Shown piece after piece: positions 44,618 to 53,342 of a stretch of 64,000 nucleotides of DNA (the first letter of the stretch is position 1; each line of letters opens with the position of its first letter). A program made the translations under genes and the position numbers. The notes beneath the pieces were generated by a model. It made no database searches and was not told where the DNA came from. It saw only the letters and a list, made by a program, of their open reading frames with translations. Source of the stretch: Gluconacetobacter liquefaciens (GTDB lineage: Bacteria; Pseudomonadota; Alphaproteobacteria; Acetobacterales; Acetobacteraceae); the NCBI RefSeq assembly GCF_003350405.1, contig NZ_QQAW01000006.1, forward strand, positions 62,001-126,000, read 5' to 3'.

Positions 44618-46807
44618 ATGGACAGCCAAACAGAAACCCAGACGCACGCCGGGGAACTGGACGGCTTCCCCGTCGCCGCGAAATCCCTCCTGTCGGAACG
44701 CCGCCTGCATACGCTCAAACAGGGCGACATGTTCGGGGTCTTCGACCAGACGGGCGATATCCTCTACGGCGACGGCATCGCCGACGGCCTCTATTTCCAC
44801 GACACGCGCTATCTGTCCGGCCTGTCGATGAGCCTCCAGGGCACGCGCCCCATCCTGCTGTCCTCCACGGTGCGCGAAAACAACGTGATGCTGTCGGTCG
44901 ACCTGACCAACACGGATATCGACGGCCCGGACGGCCGGTACATGAATCACGACCTGCTGCATGTGCGGCGGTCGCGCTTCCTGTGGAACCGGGTCTGCTA
45001 CGAGCGCGTCGAAATCCGCAATTTCGACGTCGAACCCCGCACGGCCCTGCTCGATATCCGTTTCCTAGCCGACTTCGCCGACCTGTTCGAGGCACGCGGC
45101 TCCACCCGCCCCCGGCGCGGCACGATGGGCGCGCCGGAGGTCGGCGAGGCCGAAGTCAAACTCTCCTATGACGGCCTGGACGACCGGCGCCGCACCACCA
45201 TGCTGCGCTTCTGGCCGCCGCCGGCCGAACTCACCGCCCAGCACGCCGCCTTCCGCTTCGACCTGCCCCCGGGCCAGCGCGTGCTGATCCATTACGAAAT
45301 CGAGTGCGACCCCACCGAGCGGCACGAAGCCCAGCCCAACCGCCGCTTCCTGCGCGGCGCGGTCGAGGCACGGCGCGCCCTGCGCCTGTCCTCCTCCCGC
45401 GCGGCGGCGATCGCGACCTCGAACGAGATCTTCAACGAGGCCATCCGCCGCTGCATCTGCGACATCTACATGCTGCTGACGGACAAGAAGACCGGCCCCT
45501 ACCCCTATGCCGGCGTGCCCTGGTTCAGCACCGCCTTCGGCCGCGACGCCCTGATCACCGCCATGCTCACCCTGTGGCTGGACCCGGAAATCGCGCGCGG
45601 CGTGCTGGCCTATCTCGCCCGCCACCAGGCCCACACCGAAGACCCGATCGCCGACGCCGAGCCCGGCAAGATCCTGCACGAAGTGCGGCACGGCGAGATG
45701 GCCGAACTGGGCGAGGTCCCGTTCCGCCATTACTACGGCTCGATCGATTCCACGCCACTCTTCGTCATGCTGGCCGGCCAGTATCTGGAACGCACCGGCG
45801 ACGTGGCGCTGATGACGACGATCTGGCCGAACATCGAACGCGCCGTCGAATGGATCGACCGCTACGGCGACCGCGACGGCGACGGCTTCGTCGAATATGG
45901 CCGCCGCAACAAGGACGGGCTGATCAACCAGGGCTGGAAAGACAGCTACGACAGCATCTTCCATGCTGACGGCACTCTCGCCGAAGGGCCGATCGCCCTG
46001 TGCGAAGTCCAGGCCTATGTCTACGCCGCGCGCCGCGCCGCCGCGACCATCGGCCGCCGCCTGGGCCGCACCGCCTATGCCGACCGGCAGGACCAGTTGG
46101 CCGACGCCCTGCGCGTCGCCTTCAATGACCGGTTCTGGATCGAGGAACTCGGCACCTACGCCCTGGCGCTCGACGGCCACAAGAGGCCCTGCCGCGTCCG
46201 GTCGTCGAACGCCGGCCATATCCTGCTGACCGATATCGCAACCCCCGACCGCGTGCCGCGCCTGGTCGCCGGGCTGATGCACCGTTCGTCCTTCTCCGGC
46301 TGGGGCATCCGCACCATCCCCGAGGGCGAGGCCCGCTATAATCCGATGGCCTATCACAACGGCTCGGTCTGGCCGCACGACAATGCCCTGATCGGGCTGG
46401 GTTTCGCCCGCCACGGCTATCGCGACGAGGCCGAGCGGCTGTTCCGGGGCATGTTCGACGCCGCGTTCCACACCGACCTGCGGCGCCTGCCGGAACTGTT
46501 CTGCGGCTTCACCCGCAACCGCGCGGAAGGGCCGGTGCGCTACCCGGTCGCCTGCTCGCCGCAGGCGTGGGCGGCCGCGACATTGCCGGCCCTGGTCCAG
46601 TCGGTCCTCGGCCTGAGCTTCGACCCGACGGCGGTCGCCGTGCATTTCCAGCGCCCCCGCCTGCCCGATTTCCTGGAACAGATGACGCTCTACAACCTCG
46701 AAGTCGGCGGCGACAAAGTCACGGTGCGCCTGGTGCGCGTCGACGAGGAAGTCGCGATCAACGTCGTCCGGCGCACGCAATCCATCCAGGTGCAGATCAC
46801 GAACTGA
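44618..46807 (+). CDS. Glycogen debranching-type amylo-alpha-1,6-glucosidase
   Basis: 729 residues with no signal peptide. The N-terminal domain (DMFGVFDQTGDILYGDGIADG, LYFHDTRYLSGL) is the glycogen-debranching N-terminal module, and the rest is an alpha/alpha toroid glucosidase: PYAGVPWFSTAFGRDALITAM, DRDGDGFVEYGRRNKDGLINQ, GWKDSYDSIFHADGTLAEGP and NGSVWPHDNALIGLGF. Acidic residues in GWKD and the late toroid are candidates for catalysis. Such proteins are found with trehalose/glycogen genes, but none is adjacent. AAGGACC precedes the ATG. Likely cytoplasmic breakdown of alpha-glucans; exact substrate uncertain. Confidence 0.85.
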   Translation: MDSQTETQTHAGELDGFPVAAKSLLSERRLHTLKQGDMFGVFDQTGDILYGDGIADGLYFHDTRYLSGLSMSLQGTRPILLSSTVRENNVMLSVDLTNTDIDGPDGRYMNHDLLHVRRSRFLWNRVCYERVEIRNFDVEPRTALLDIRFLADFADLFEARGSTRPRRGTMGAPEVGEAEVKLSYDGLDDRRRTTMLRFWPPPAELTAQHAAFRFDLPPGQRVLIHYEIECDPTERHEAQPNRRFLRGAVEARRALRLSSSRAAAIATSNEIFNEAIRRCICDIYMLLTDKKTGPYPYAGVPWFSTAFGRDALITAMLTLWLDPEIARGVLAYLARHQAHTEDPIADAEPGKILHEVRHGEMAELGEVPFRHYYGSIDSTPLFVMLAGQYLERTGDVALMTTIWPNIERAVEWIDRYGDRDGDGFVEYGRRNKDGLINQGWKDSYDSIFHADGTLAEGPIALCEVQAYVYAARRAAATIGRRLGRTAYADRQDQLADALRVAFNDRFWIEELGTYALALDGHKRPCRVRSSNAGHILLTDIATPDRVPRLVAGLMHRSSFSGWGIRTIPEGEARYNPMAYHNGSVWPHDNALIGLGFARHGYRDEAERLFRGMFDAAFHTDLRRLPELFCGFTRNRAEGPVRYPVACSPQAWAAATLPALVQSVLGLSFDPTAVAVHFQRPRLPDFLEQMTLYNLEVGGDKVTVRLVRVDEEVAINVVRRTQSIQVQITN

Positions 46808-47110
46808 CCACGGGCAGGGCCGGTGCGAAAAGCCGGCCCCAACGTCCCCATGCTCCGACAGGCCGACACGATCGCTACGGCAACGCGATCATGTTGCGCG
46901 GAAGTACGGCGTTCTATAAAGATTTAGGACAGATTCTTCCTCTCTGACCTGAACTTCCGCCCAGGACCGGCACACGCTCGCGATGAAGATGACCATTCTC
47001 ACGTCCGAAACGGGGTCCGGTCCCTATTTTCGCCATAATCGGCGCCAAATTTCTGCCTTTCCCTCGGCGCTCCCCTTGCGGATCTCGCGCCCGTCCCGGA
47101 TGAACGCCCG
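46808..47110. other. Gene-free region with a GC hairpin
   Basis: A 303-base gap after the glucosidase gene. GGGCCGG and CCGGCCC (46817-46839) form a 7-bp stem around a 9-base loop 10 bases after the stop codon, without a T-run. The rest contains no ORF or RNA gene that I can support; the lytic-transglycosylase promoter should be here. Confidence 0.4.
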
Positions 47111-48493
47111 ATGACCCGACAGAAGCAGGCCCGCCCCACCCGTCCGTCCCGGCGCGCGACGGAGCGCGCGTGCGACCTGTCGCAACGGGTACAGGGCCGG
47201 CTCGCCATCCGTATCGCCGGCGCGCTCGGACTGACCGGCCTGCTGGCAGCCTGCGCCACCGATCCGGGACAACATGCCCCGGTGATGCAGGAAGCCGCGG
47301 AATATCGGGCCCACGCCAAATCCTTCTACGCGCCGCCCGGCCCGCCCGACGATCCATGGGGCCCCTATATCATGGAAGCCTCCAAGCGATTCGACGTGCC
47401 GGATACCTGGATCCGCTCGGTCATGCAGCGCGAATCCGGCGGCCAACTCTTCCGCAACGGTCAGTTCGTCACCTCGGCCCCCGGCGCGATGGGCCTGATG
47501 CAGCTCATGCCACCGACCTATGACGAAATGAAGGGCCAGTACGGGCTGGGCGACGATCCCTTCAATCCCCGCGACAACATCATGGCCGGCACCGCCTATA
47601 TCCGGCAGATGTACGATATCTACGGCTCCCCCGGCTTCCTGGCGGCCTACAATACGGGTCCCGGCCGGCTGGACGACTTCCTGCTGCACCACCGGTCGCT
47701 CCCGCGCGAAACCCGTAACTACGTCGCGGCAATCGGCCCGCAGATCGCTGGCATCACCCCCAATGTCCGCTCGCAGGCCGACCTGATGGTCGAAGCCCAC
47801 GATGTCGCACGCGGCCATGTCTACGCCGCCGCACAGACCAGCACCGAAACCAGTTCCGTGCGCGCTGCCTGGGCCCACCGCAACGCTCATCAGGGCAGCA
47901 GCAACGACAGCCAGCCGATCCAGGTGGCCGAGGCTCCGGCGGAGGCGACTGCCTCCCCTGCGCCGGCCTATACGGCGTGGAAGGCCGTGGCTCCCGCCGG
48001 TCAGGGCACGTCGGCCGATGCCGTCCGCGCCGCCTGGGCCTCCCGCGCGCAGTCGGAAGATACCGACAGCGCAACGGCGTCCCCGGCACCCGTCGCCATC
48101 GCATCCACCGCCCCCGTTTCGGCCCACGCGCCCGCGCCTCAGCCCACCTCGTCCACCGGGCACGGTTTCCAACTCGTCCGCCCCGCCATGGCCGAGCCCG
48201 CGCCGCTGTTGCGACGCGGCAGCCTGGCGCCGGCCCAGCGTGACTGGGCGATCCAGGTCGGCGCGTTCGGCACCGCATCGCTGGCCTCTCAGGCCACGGG
48301 TCATGCGCGCAGCCGCGCCGCCGCCGTGCTGGCCAGTGCCCGTCCGCAGGTCGCCGGCGTCCACGCCCCCCACGGCATGCTCTATCGCGCCCGGCTGACC
48401 GGCCTGTCGCATGACGCGGCGGTCGAAGCGTGCCATCGCCTGTCGACGGGGTCGGACAATTGCGTCATCATTTCGCCTGACTCGCGGTCCTGA
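47111..48493 (+). CDS. Lytic transglycosylase lipoprotein with C-terminal SPOR domain
   Basis: 460 residues. An arginine-rich N-tail precedes a lipoprotein signal with lipobox LLAAC (Cys48). The SLT domain has catalytic Glu108 in WIRSVMQRESGGQLF, then GAMGLMQLMPPTYDEM, GTAYIRQMYDIYGSP and LAAYNTGPGRLDDFL. A low-complexity A/P/S/T linker leads to a C-terminal SPOR-type domain (WAIQVGAFGTASLASQ, YRARLTGLSHDAAVEACHRL), which in other proteins binds denuded septal glycan. It should cut peptidoglycan strands during division or remodelling. The architecture matches RlpA- or MltC-like septal factors in principle only. Confidence 0.88.
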   Translation: MTRQKQARPTRPSRRATERACDLSQRVQGRLAIRIAGALGLTGLLAACATDPGQHAPVMQEAAEYRAHAKSFYAPPGPPDDPWGPYIMEASKRFDVPDTWIRSVMQRESGGQLFRNGQFVTSAPGAMGLMQLMPPTYDEMKGQYGLGDDPFNPRDNIMAGTAYIRQMYDIYGSPGFLAAYNTGPGRLDDFLLHHRSLPRETRNYVAAIGPQIAGITPNVRSQADLMVEAHDVARGHVYAAAQTSTETSSVRAAWAHRNAHQGSSNDSQPIQVAEAPAEATASPAPAYTAWKAVAPAGQGTSADAVRAAWASRAQSEDTDSATASPAPVAIASTAPVSAHAPAPQPTSSTGHGFQLVRPAMAEPAPLLRRGSLAPAQRDWAIQVGAFGTASLASQATGHARSRAAAVLASARPQVAGVHAPHGMLYRARLTGLSHDAAVEACHRLSTGSDNCVIISPDSRS

Positions 48494-48522
48494 TCGCACA
48501 CCTCCCGTTGAAAGGTCCGCCC

Positions 48523-49119
48523 ATGCTCCGCTCCGCCGTCCTCCGTCGCGCCACCCGGTTGAGCATGGTGCTCCCCGTCGCCCTCACCCTGTCGGGCATC
48601 ACGCTACTGTCCTTCTCCGTGGCCAAGGCCGCGCTGCCGCTGGGCAGCACGGCGCCCCTGTTCGACACTCCGGCCAGCCTGGGCGGCAAGCAGTTCAATT
48701 TCTCGCTGGCCGAGGCCCTGCATAAGGGTCCGGTGGTCCTGTATTTCTATCCGGCGGCCTTCACGCGCGGCTGCACCATCGAAGCCCATGATTTCGCCGA
48801 CGCGATGGACCAGTTCAAGGCACTGGGCGCCACGGTCATCGGCGTCTCGATGGACAAGATCGAAACGCTGGACCGCTTCTCGGTCAGCGAATGCCGCAGC
48901 CGTTTCCCCGTCGCTTCAGACCCGGCAGGCAAGATCGCCAGTTCCTACGATTCCAAGATGAAACTGCTGCATTACGCCAACCGCACGTCCTATGTAATCG
49001 CGCCGGACGGCCATATTCTCTACGCCTACAGCGCCATGGCCCCCGAAGGCCATATCAGCGGCACCCTGGCCGCCCTGCGCGCCTGGAAAGCGGTCGGATC
49101 CACCACGCCCCAGCACTGA
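48523..49119 (+). CDS. Secreted peroxiredoxin (AhpC/BCP type)
   Basis: 198 residues. A signal peptide ending in FSVAKAALPLG exports it to the periplasm, unusual for BCP-type enzymes. The peroxidatic motif is YPAAFTRGCTIEAHDFADAM (PxxxTxxC), and KALGATVIGVSMDKIETLDRF, CRSRFPVASDPAGKIAS and SYVIAPDGHILYAYS complete the fold. It reduces peroxides using thiols; a second cysteine lies in SECRSRF, so it may be an atypical 2-Cys type. AAAGG seven bases upstream supports the ATG at 48523; a TTG at 48508 is possible. In an acetic acid bacterium with a periplasmic respiratory chain such an enzyme has an obvious protective role (inference). Confidence 0.87.
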   Translation: MLRSAVLRRATRLSMVLPVALTLSGITLLSFSVAKAALPLGSTAPLFDTPASLGGKQFNFSLAEALHKGPVVLYFYPAAFTRGCTIEAHDFADAMDQFKALGATVIGVSMDKIETLDRFSVSECRSRFPVASDPAGKIASSYDSKMKLLHYANRTSYVIAPDGHILYAYSAMAPEGHISGTLAALRAWKAVGSTTPQH

Positions 49120-49173
49120 CGCGCTGTCGCAACCACGCCCGGCCTCGACGAGGCCCCATTGTCCATCAGGTTC

Positions 49174-49698
49174 TCAGGGAACGGATTTCGCCGTTCCCAT
49201 GACGGCCAGACACCGATCCCGCACCACGCGCAACCCGTCGTCACGCACCTTCCGCAGGGCGGCACGGCTACGCCGGATATACCCCTTCAGGTCCGGCACT
49301 TCGTCATGCATGAATGGATGGGCGCAAACCCGTGCCGGGTCCAATGCAGGCGTCGCCGGGTCCAGTAGCGGCAGAACAAGGCGCGGCTTCTGCGGCAACG
49401 CCAGGGCAAGCGCCGCCGAGACCGCAGCCCCGCTATCCGCATCCAGCCCCGGCCCCATCGCCGGCACCAGCGCCAGCCAAGCGGGGTCCGCCGCAGCGAT
49501 CCCGTCAGTCACGGTATCGAACGTATCGGCATCGTCCAGCGCGCCCAATGCCTGCGCCGCACCATCGGCCCGGATCGCCGCCGCCACGCTGGCAGGTGTC
49601 GGCGCGCCCGAAGCCGCAGGTTGGGCGGCCCAGGCAGGCGACCGGGCAAGCAAAGCTGACAGAACAAGACAAGGGAGCAATCCGGATTTTGTCATCAC
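49174..49698 (-). CDS. Secreted protein of unknown function downstream of a phospholipase C-like gene
   Basis: 174 residues (start at 49698 or 49695). Signal peptide KSGLLPCLVLSALLARSPAWA. The mature part is alanine-rich and helical: PTPASVAAAIRADGAAQALG, FDTVTDGIAAADPAWLALVPAM and AAVSAALALALPQKPRLVLPLL, then ARVCAHPFMHDEVPDLKGYI with two cysteines near the end (CAHPF and DRCLAVMG) that could form a disulfide. No family recognised. It lies 49 bases after the phospholipase C-like gene on the same strand and may be its partner or chaperone. Confidence 0.65.
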   Translation of the reverse strand: MMTKSGLLPCLVLSALLARSPAWAAQPAASGAPTPASVAAAIRADGAAQALGALDDADTFDTVTDGIAAADPAWLALVPAMGPGLDADSGAAVSAALALALPQKPRLVLPLLDPATPALDPARVCAHPFMHDEVPDLKGYIRRSRAALRKVRDDGLRVVRDRCLAVMGTAKSVP

Positions 49699-49746
49699 AT
49701 GATCATGAGCGAAGCCAGACGCTTTGAAAAGCCGGCGTTCGCGCCC

Positions 49747-51129
49747 TCACCGGCCCACTCCCTCCGGGTCCAGCACACGGATAACGGCCCGCGTATCCCG
49801 CCCCACCTGACGCATGCGGTCGGCAACAAGCCGCGTCATCGACGCCTGCTCCGCCGCGGGCGCGCGACGCGACACGCTATTCATATCAAGATCAGCCGCA
49901 TCCGCCACTACGACATCGGCATCCGGAAAAATCCTGACCAGTTGTGCATCAAGCTCATCCGCCACAGCGGCGGATTGCGCCGACACGATCTCCCGCACCG
50001 ACGACGCCCCCAACCGCTCCAGCGATCCGTCATCGGACGTATCACGCAACGCCGCCAGCAGCGGATCATCCATGTCATGCGCCCGATAGGCCGCCGACAT
50101 CCGACGATATTGATAATTCTCCAGCACGATATGCCGATTGGTCACACGGGTCACCGCGGCAACCTGCGGACCATGTATCCCCAGCATATCCAGCGCCCCG
50201 ATTCCGACCATCGTCAGCGCTCCGACACCGGGCAGCACGCGCGCATGATAAGGCTGCCCCAGATCCTGCACGTAATGGATCGCCCAGCCGGCAAACCGCC
50301 AGCCCCAGTAAGGATGCCCCTGCGCAAACGCGAAGCGCGACAGCGTCATGAACAGATGAATCCGCGCTTCGGGATAGGTATGCTGAAGATACCCAGCCGC
50401 CCGATAGACAAGGCCGCTCTCGTGGTAGAACCCCATATGGAACGGCGCCTGCGTGCCATATGACAGATGCGGATTCCCAAACGGCTGCGCGCCATAACCG
50501 TAGCGTCCGCCCTGCGCCGAGCCACTATCCGCCCACAACCCGATATCCAACCCAAGATCGGGCTCATTCGTCGCGGTCGCCACCACATCGGCCACCCGCA
50601 ACACATCTCCTTCGCTCACCCGCTCCAGAGAACCAGCCTCCGTATCCTCCAGACTTTCCAGAACGCTCGCGGAAGACCAAGGCAACACGCGCTCCGCCGG
50701 CACCCCAACACCCGGCAGCCGCTGCACATAAAGATCCAGCATCATCCCCTCATTCACCCGGATCGCATGTACAAACCCGGCCCTGAGCGACGCAGCATCC
50801 TTCCCCACTGCCGATGCTCCCCCAAACCGCAGAGCATCCGGCCGCGGCGCATAGAATGGCAGATGCGCCCGCGCCCAAATCTCCTCCCCCTCCAGCGCAG
50901 CCGGCAAGCGATCGGACACATCGCCCAGAAACGAACCCAGCGTCTCCGCCGTGACCACACGCTCGGCCATGCCCGGCATCACTGCCACGGCCTGCCAGGT
51001 ACAAAGTGGATGGTTACTCCACCCCAGCGCCGTCGATGGCAGAAGAACAGCAAGAGTACCCAATAGTCCGCCCTGCCTTACCCAGGAACTTACCTGGCGG
51101 TTCATCAGGGATGCGGTACCAGCCAGCAT
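49747..51129 (-). CDS. Secreted zinc phospholipase C/S1-P1 nuclease-like protein
   Basis: 460 residues. After the signal peptide (LAVLLPSTALG) the mature protein would start with Trp37 (WSNHPLC), as in zinc phospholipase C and S1/P1 nucleases where the N-terminal tryptophan itself binds zinc. The family zinc motif is present as HYVQDLGQPYH (His285, Asp289, His295), with further histidines in ARIHLFMTLSRF and NRHIVLENYQYR. Such enzymes hydrolyse phosphodiesters of phospholipids or nucleic acids. AAGGA lies six bases before the ATG at 51129. The substrate, and whether all ligands are present, need an alignment. Visible lower GC than surrounding genes. Confidence 0.75.
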   Translation of the reverse strand: MLAGTASLMNRQVSSWVRQGGLLGTLAVLLPSTALGWSNHPLCTWQAVAVMPGMAERVVTAETLGSFLGDVSDRLPAALEGEEIWARAHLPFYAPRPDALRFGGASAVGKDAASLRAGFVHAIRVNEGMMLDLYVQRLPGVGVPAERVLPWSSASVLESLEDTEAGSLERVSEGDVLRVADVVATATNEPDLGLDIGLWADSGSAQGGRYGYGAQPFGNPHLSYGTQAPFHMGFYHESGLVYRAAGYLQHTYPEARIHLFMTLSRFAFAQGHPYWGWRFAGWAIHYVQDLGQPYHARVLPGVGALTMVGIGALDMLGIHGPQVAAVTRVTNRHIVLENYQYRRMSAAYRAHDMDDPLLAALRDTSDDGSLERLGASSVREIVSAQSAAVADELDAQLVRIFPDADVVVADAADLDMNSVSRRAPAAEQASMTRLVADRMRQVGRDTRAVIRVLDPEGVGR

Positions 51130-51636
51130 GGTTCATCCTTCGGCAAGAAAAGCCGGGCCAAAGCGGATCATCCTCGCCTACCCGATCGCCACAGGATAAC
51201 GCGCGCATGCCGCCCCGTCGTCGCGCCCGCGTCCCCATCATCAAACATTCAAGAACACACCAGAGAGGCGAACAAAAAAGCAGTCGCCTTTTCGTATCGG
51301 ATTGCGACCACGCCTATGTCACTTCGCCGCACGCGCGCTCGGCAAGCCGACTTTTCCCATAGCCTGTCAGCATGAAATCCCATCAGGACGATTCCTGATC
51401 GCAATCGCCTTCTTTCAGAGCGGCTCAGGCTACGGGTAACGAAACCGTGTTCGTCTCATGGCGGAAAACTGCGCCGTCCCAAGGTTCAAAAATCATACCC
51501 AGAACGTTCCGTTACCAGGGCCACAGAGGGCGTCCTGCCGGAAAGGTGACATTTCACCCCATGCCTCTAACGGTGTTTCCGTTGGCAGATACCCTCACCG
51601 TCATCACCCTATGGGCCCAGGAGAGGAGTATTTTCC
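51130..51636. other. Gene-free region between divergent genes
   Basis: 507 bases between the phospholipase-like gene (minus) and the VOC gene (plus). It contains AGGCGA...TCGCCTTTTT-like inverted repeat at about 51266-51292 (6-bp arms, T-run), a possible weak terminator or leader hairpin, and CTAACGG-tgttt-CCGTTGG near 51560, a 7-bp hairpin with one G-T pair. A 100-codon open frame starting at 51447 overlaps the VOC gene and is not convincing. No RNA gene was recognised. Confidence 0.4.
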
Positions 51637-52170
51637 ATGACATCCAATGGCCTGCCGCGGGGCATCGACCATGTCGGCATGACCGTGCCCGATCTCGAAG
51701 CCGCCTCGACTTTCTTCGTGAATGCGTTCGGCGCTGTTCCGCTCTATGACAATCTCAAGCGCACACAGCCGCCGTTTTCCGGTCCGGATACTGAAAAGAC
51801 CCTGGGCCTGGTCAAGGGCACGCAGGTCGTGACGATGCGCATGATGCGTCTGGGCAATGGCGCGGGCCTGGAACTGTTCGAGATGCAGGCGCCGGAACAG
51901 GCAAAGCCCGCACGGGCGAGCGATCTGGGCCTGCAACATTTCGCCGTCTATGTTGACGACATCCAGGCCGGAGCCAAACGGTTCACGGATGCAGGTGGCG
52001 TGCTGCTGACGGAACCGGGCAAACAGCTCGGGATCGAAGAAGGAAAAGGAAATTTTTTCTGCTACGGACGCACGCCATGGGGCATGACGATCGAACTCCT
52101 CTGCACACCGGATCGTAGCGGCTTCGACACGATCGAACCCCAACCCCGCTACATACCGCCACCGCGCTGA
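51637..52170 (+). CDS. VOC/glyoxalase-family protein
   Basis: 177 residues. Two halves of a VOC fold: GIDHVGMTVPDLEAASTFFV with a metal-type His near residue 11, then HFAVYVDDIQAGAKRFTDAG, FFCYGRTPWGMTIELLC and the last-strand glutamate. VOC enzymes include glyoxalases, dioxygenases and epimerases; the LFEMQAPEQ strand supplies another acidic residue. GGAGAGGAG precedes the ATG. I cannot choose a substrate. It is monocistronic between a divergent gene and the convergent transpeptidase gene. Confidence 0.82.
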   Translation: MTSNGLPRGIDHVGMTVPDLEAASTFFVNAFGAVPLYDNLKRTQPPFSGPDTEKTLGLVKGTQVVTMRMMRLGNGAGLELFEMQAPEQAKPARASDLGLQHFAVYVDDIQAGAKRFTDAGGVLLTEPGKQLGIEEGKGNFFCYGRTPWGMTIELLCTPDRSGFDTIEPQPRYIPPPR

Positions 52171-52213
52171 ACAAGACGTTCCTGACAGGCTCCGCGCATA
52201 TCCGATCAGACGC

Positions 52214-53140
52214 TCAGATCATCCCCTCGCTCTGCGCGGAGTCCACCACCACCAGCGCATCCCCCGCAATCGGCGAAGGCGTGCGATCTCGCGGCAGCAA
52301 GGCCCGAAAGCGGCCATCATAACTGGCCGCCTGTTCATACTGCACGTCCAGCAGCCCATGCCGATCCATAAAACGGTTCAGCGCCGCCGGAATGCGCACG
52401 CACCCTTCCGAAGCCGGATGCCCCAAACGCGCCTCCAGAAAATCCGGGTCGGTCGCATGAATTTCCAGCCTGATCTGCCCCTGCTCCCGGTCAGCCCGCC
52501 AGCCTTTCACGGCCCATTGCCAGCCCATATCCCACACCCGCATGCCGCGCGCACCCAATCCGCGAATACCATGCTCGTTGCGCGTACCCTCGGCACGATA
52601 GCCCAGCCGATCAGGCGAATTGATGAACACCCCGGTCGGCGTCAGGTAATAATATTTACGCCCCGCCTGCCCGGTCGAAACCCGGGTTCCTCCCAACACC
52701 ACCCACGCATCATCATCCGGTAGCGCAAGCACAAAGCAGACTCGCTGCACACGCGGATTACGATCCACCACCATCAGCACCTGCGCCCGGTCGATCGTCA
52801 TTTTGTCCCGCGCCAGTTGCGCCCGTGCCATCGCAACCCATCGGTCGGCATCCCTGGCCGATACCGTCTGAAAATGCGGAATCTCACGCCGCATGGCCAG
52901 AAGCAGATGCTGCGCCTCGGCCCTTGCGGCCGCGTCATCCAGCGCCGGCAGGGGGGGAATATCAAGCGCGGGAGCAACCTGCTCCGCTGGCGCGCCCGTC
53001 GGCGCGGGCGCGGCCGGAGGCACCACCGTCTCGGGAAGCAGCGGCATCGGATCGGCCAACGCGGCCCCGGTCGCAAACAGGAGGAAAAACACCGCCAGGA
53101 AGCCGGCCCCTGAACCCGCCACCGGAAAATCTGTCCGCAT
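52214..53140 (-). CDS. L,D-transpeptidase (YkuD domain), exported
   Basis: 308 residues with a signal peptide (FLAVFFLLFATGAALA) and a long linker rich in A, P and E. The catalytic YkuD domain has His228 in RLEIHATDPDFLEARLGH, then HPASEGCVRIPAALNRFM with Ser244, Cys247 and Arg249, the SxGCxR active site. Such enzymes make 3-3 cross-links in peptidoglycan or attach outer-membrane lipoproteins. GAGGGGA lies before the ATG at 53140. It is on the same strand as the ABC exporter operon but separated by about 200 bases. Confidence 0.87.
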   Translation of the reverse strand: MRTDFPVAGSGAGFLAVFFLLFATGAALADPMPLLPETVVPPAAPAPTGAPAEQVAPALDIPPLPALDDAAARAEAQHLLLAMRREIPHFQTVSARDADRWVAMARAQLARDKMTIDRAQVLMVVDRNPRVQRVCFVLALPDDDAWVVLGGTRVSTGQAGRKYYYLTPTGVFINSPDRLGYRAEGTRNEHGIRGLGARGMRVWDMGWQWAVKGWRADREQGQIRLEIHATDPDFLEARLGHPASEGCVRIPAALNRFMDRHGLLDVQYEQAASYDGRFRALLPRDRTPSPIAGDALVVVDSAQSEGMI

Positions 53141-53342
53141 GCTTCCCCTCTTCGCCGCGGGCTGCCAGCTGCACCGTACGAGCGTTCCCGCTCCGCCAAC
53201 GCCGGCCACCCGCGATCTTGACGCTTGAAAAGCCCCGACGTTCCCCGACCCGAGACCGGAGAATAGCGGTTTTATCCGCAGTGTTGCTCAATCCTCACGG
53301 ATCATATCATGCGTCATCCCCATTTCCGGCATGCAGCCCTTC

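Noticed and set aside
51447-51749. 100-codon plus-strand frame upstream of the VOC gene
   Set aside because: It overlaps the VOC gene, which has a strong ribosome site and family motifs; the frame shows no domain.
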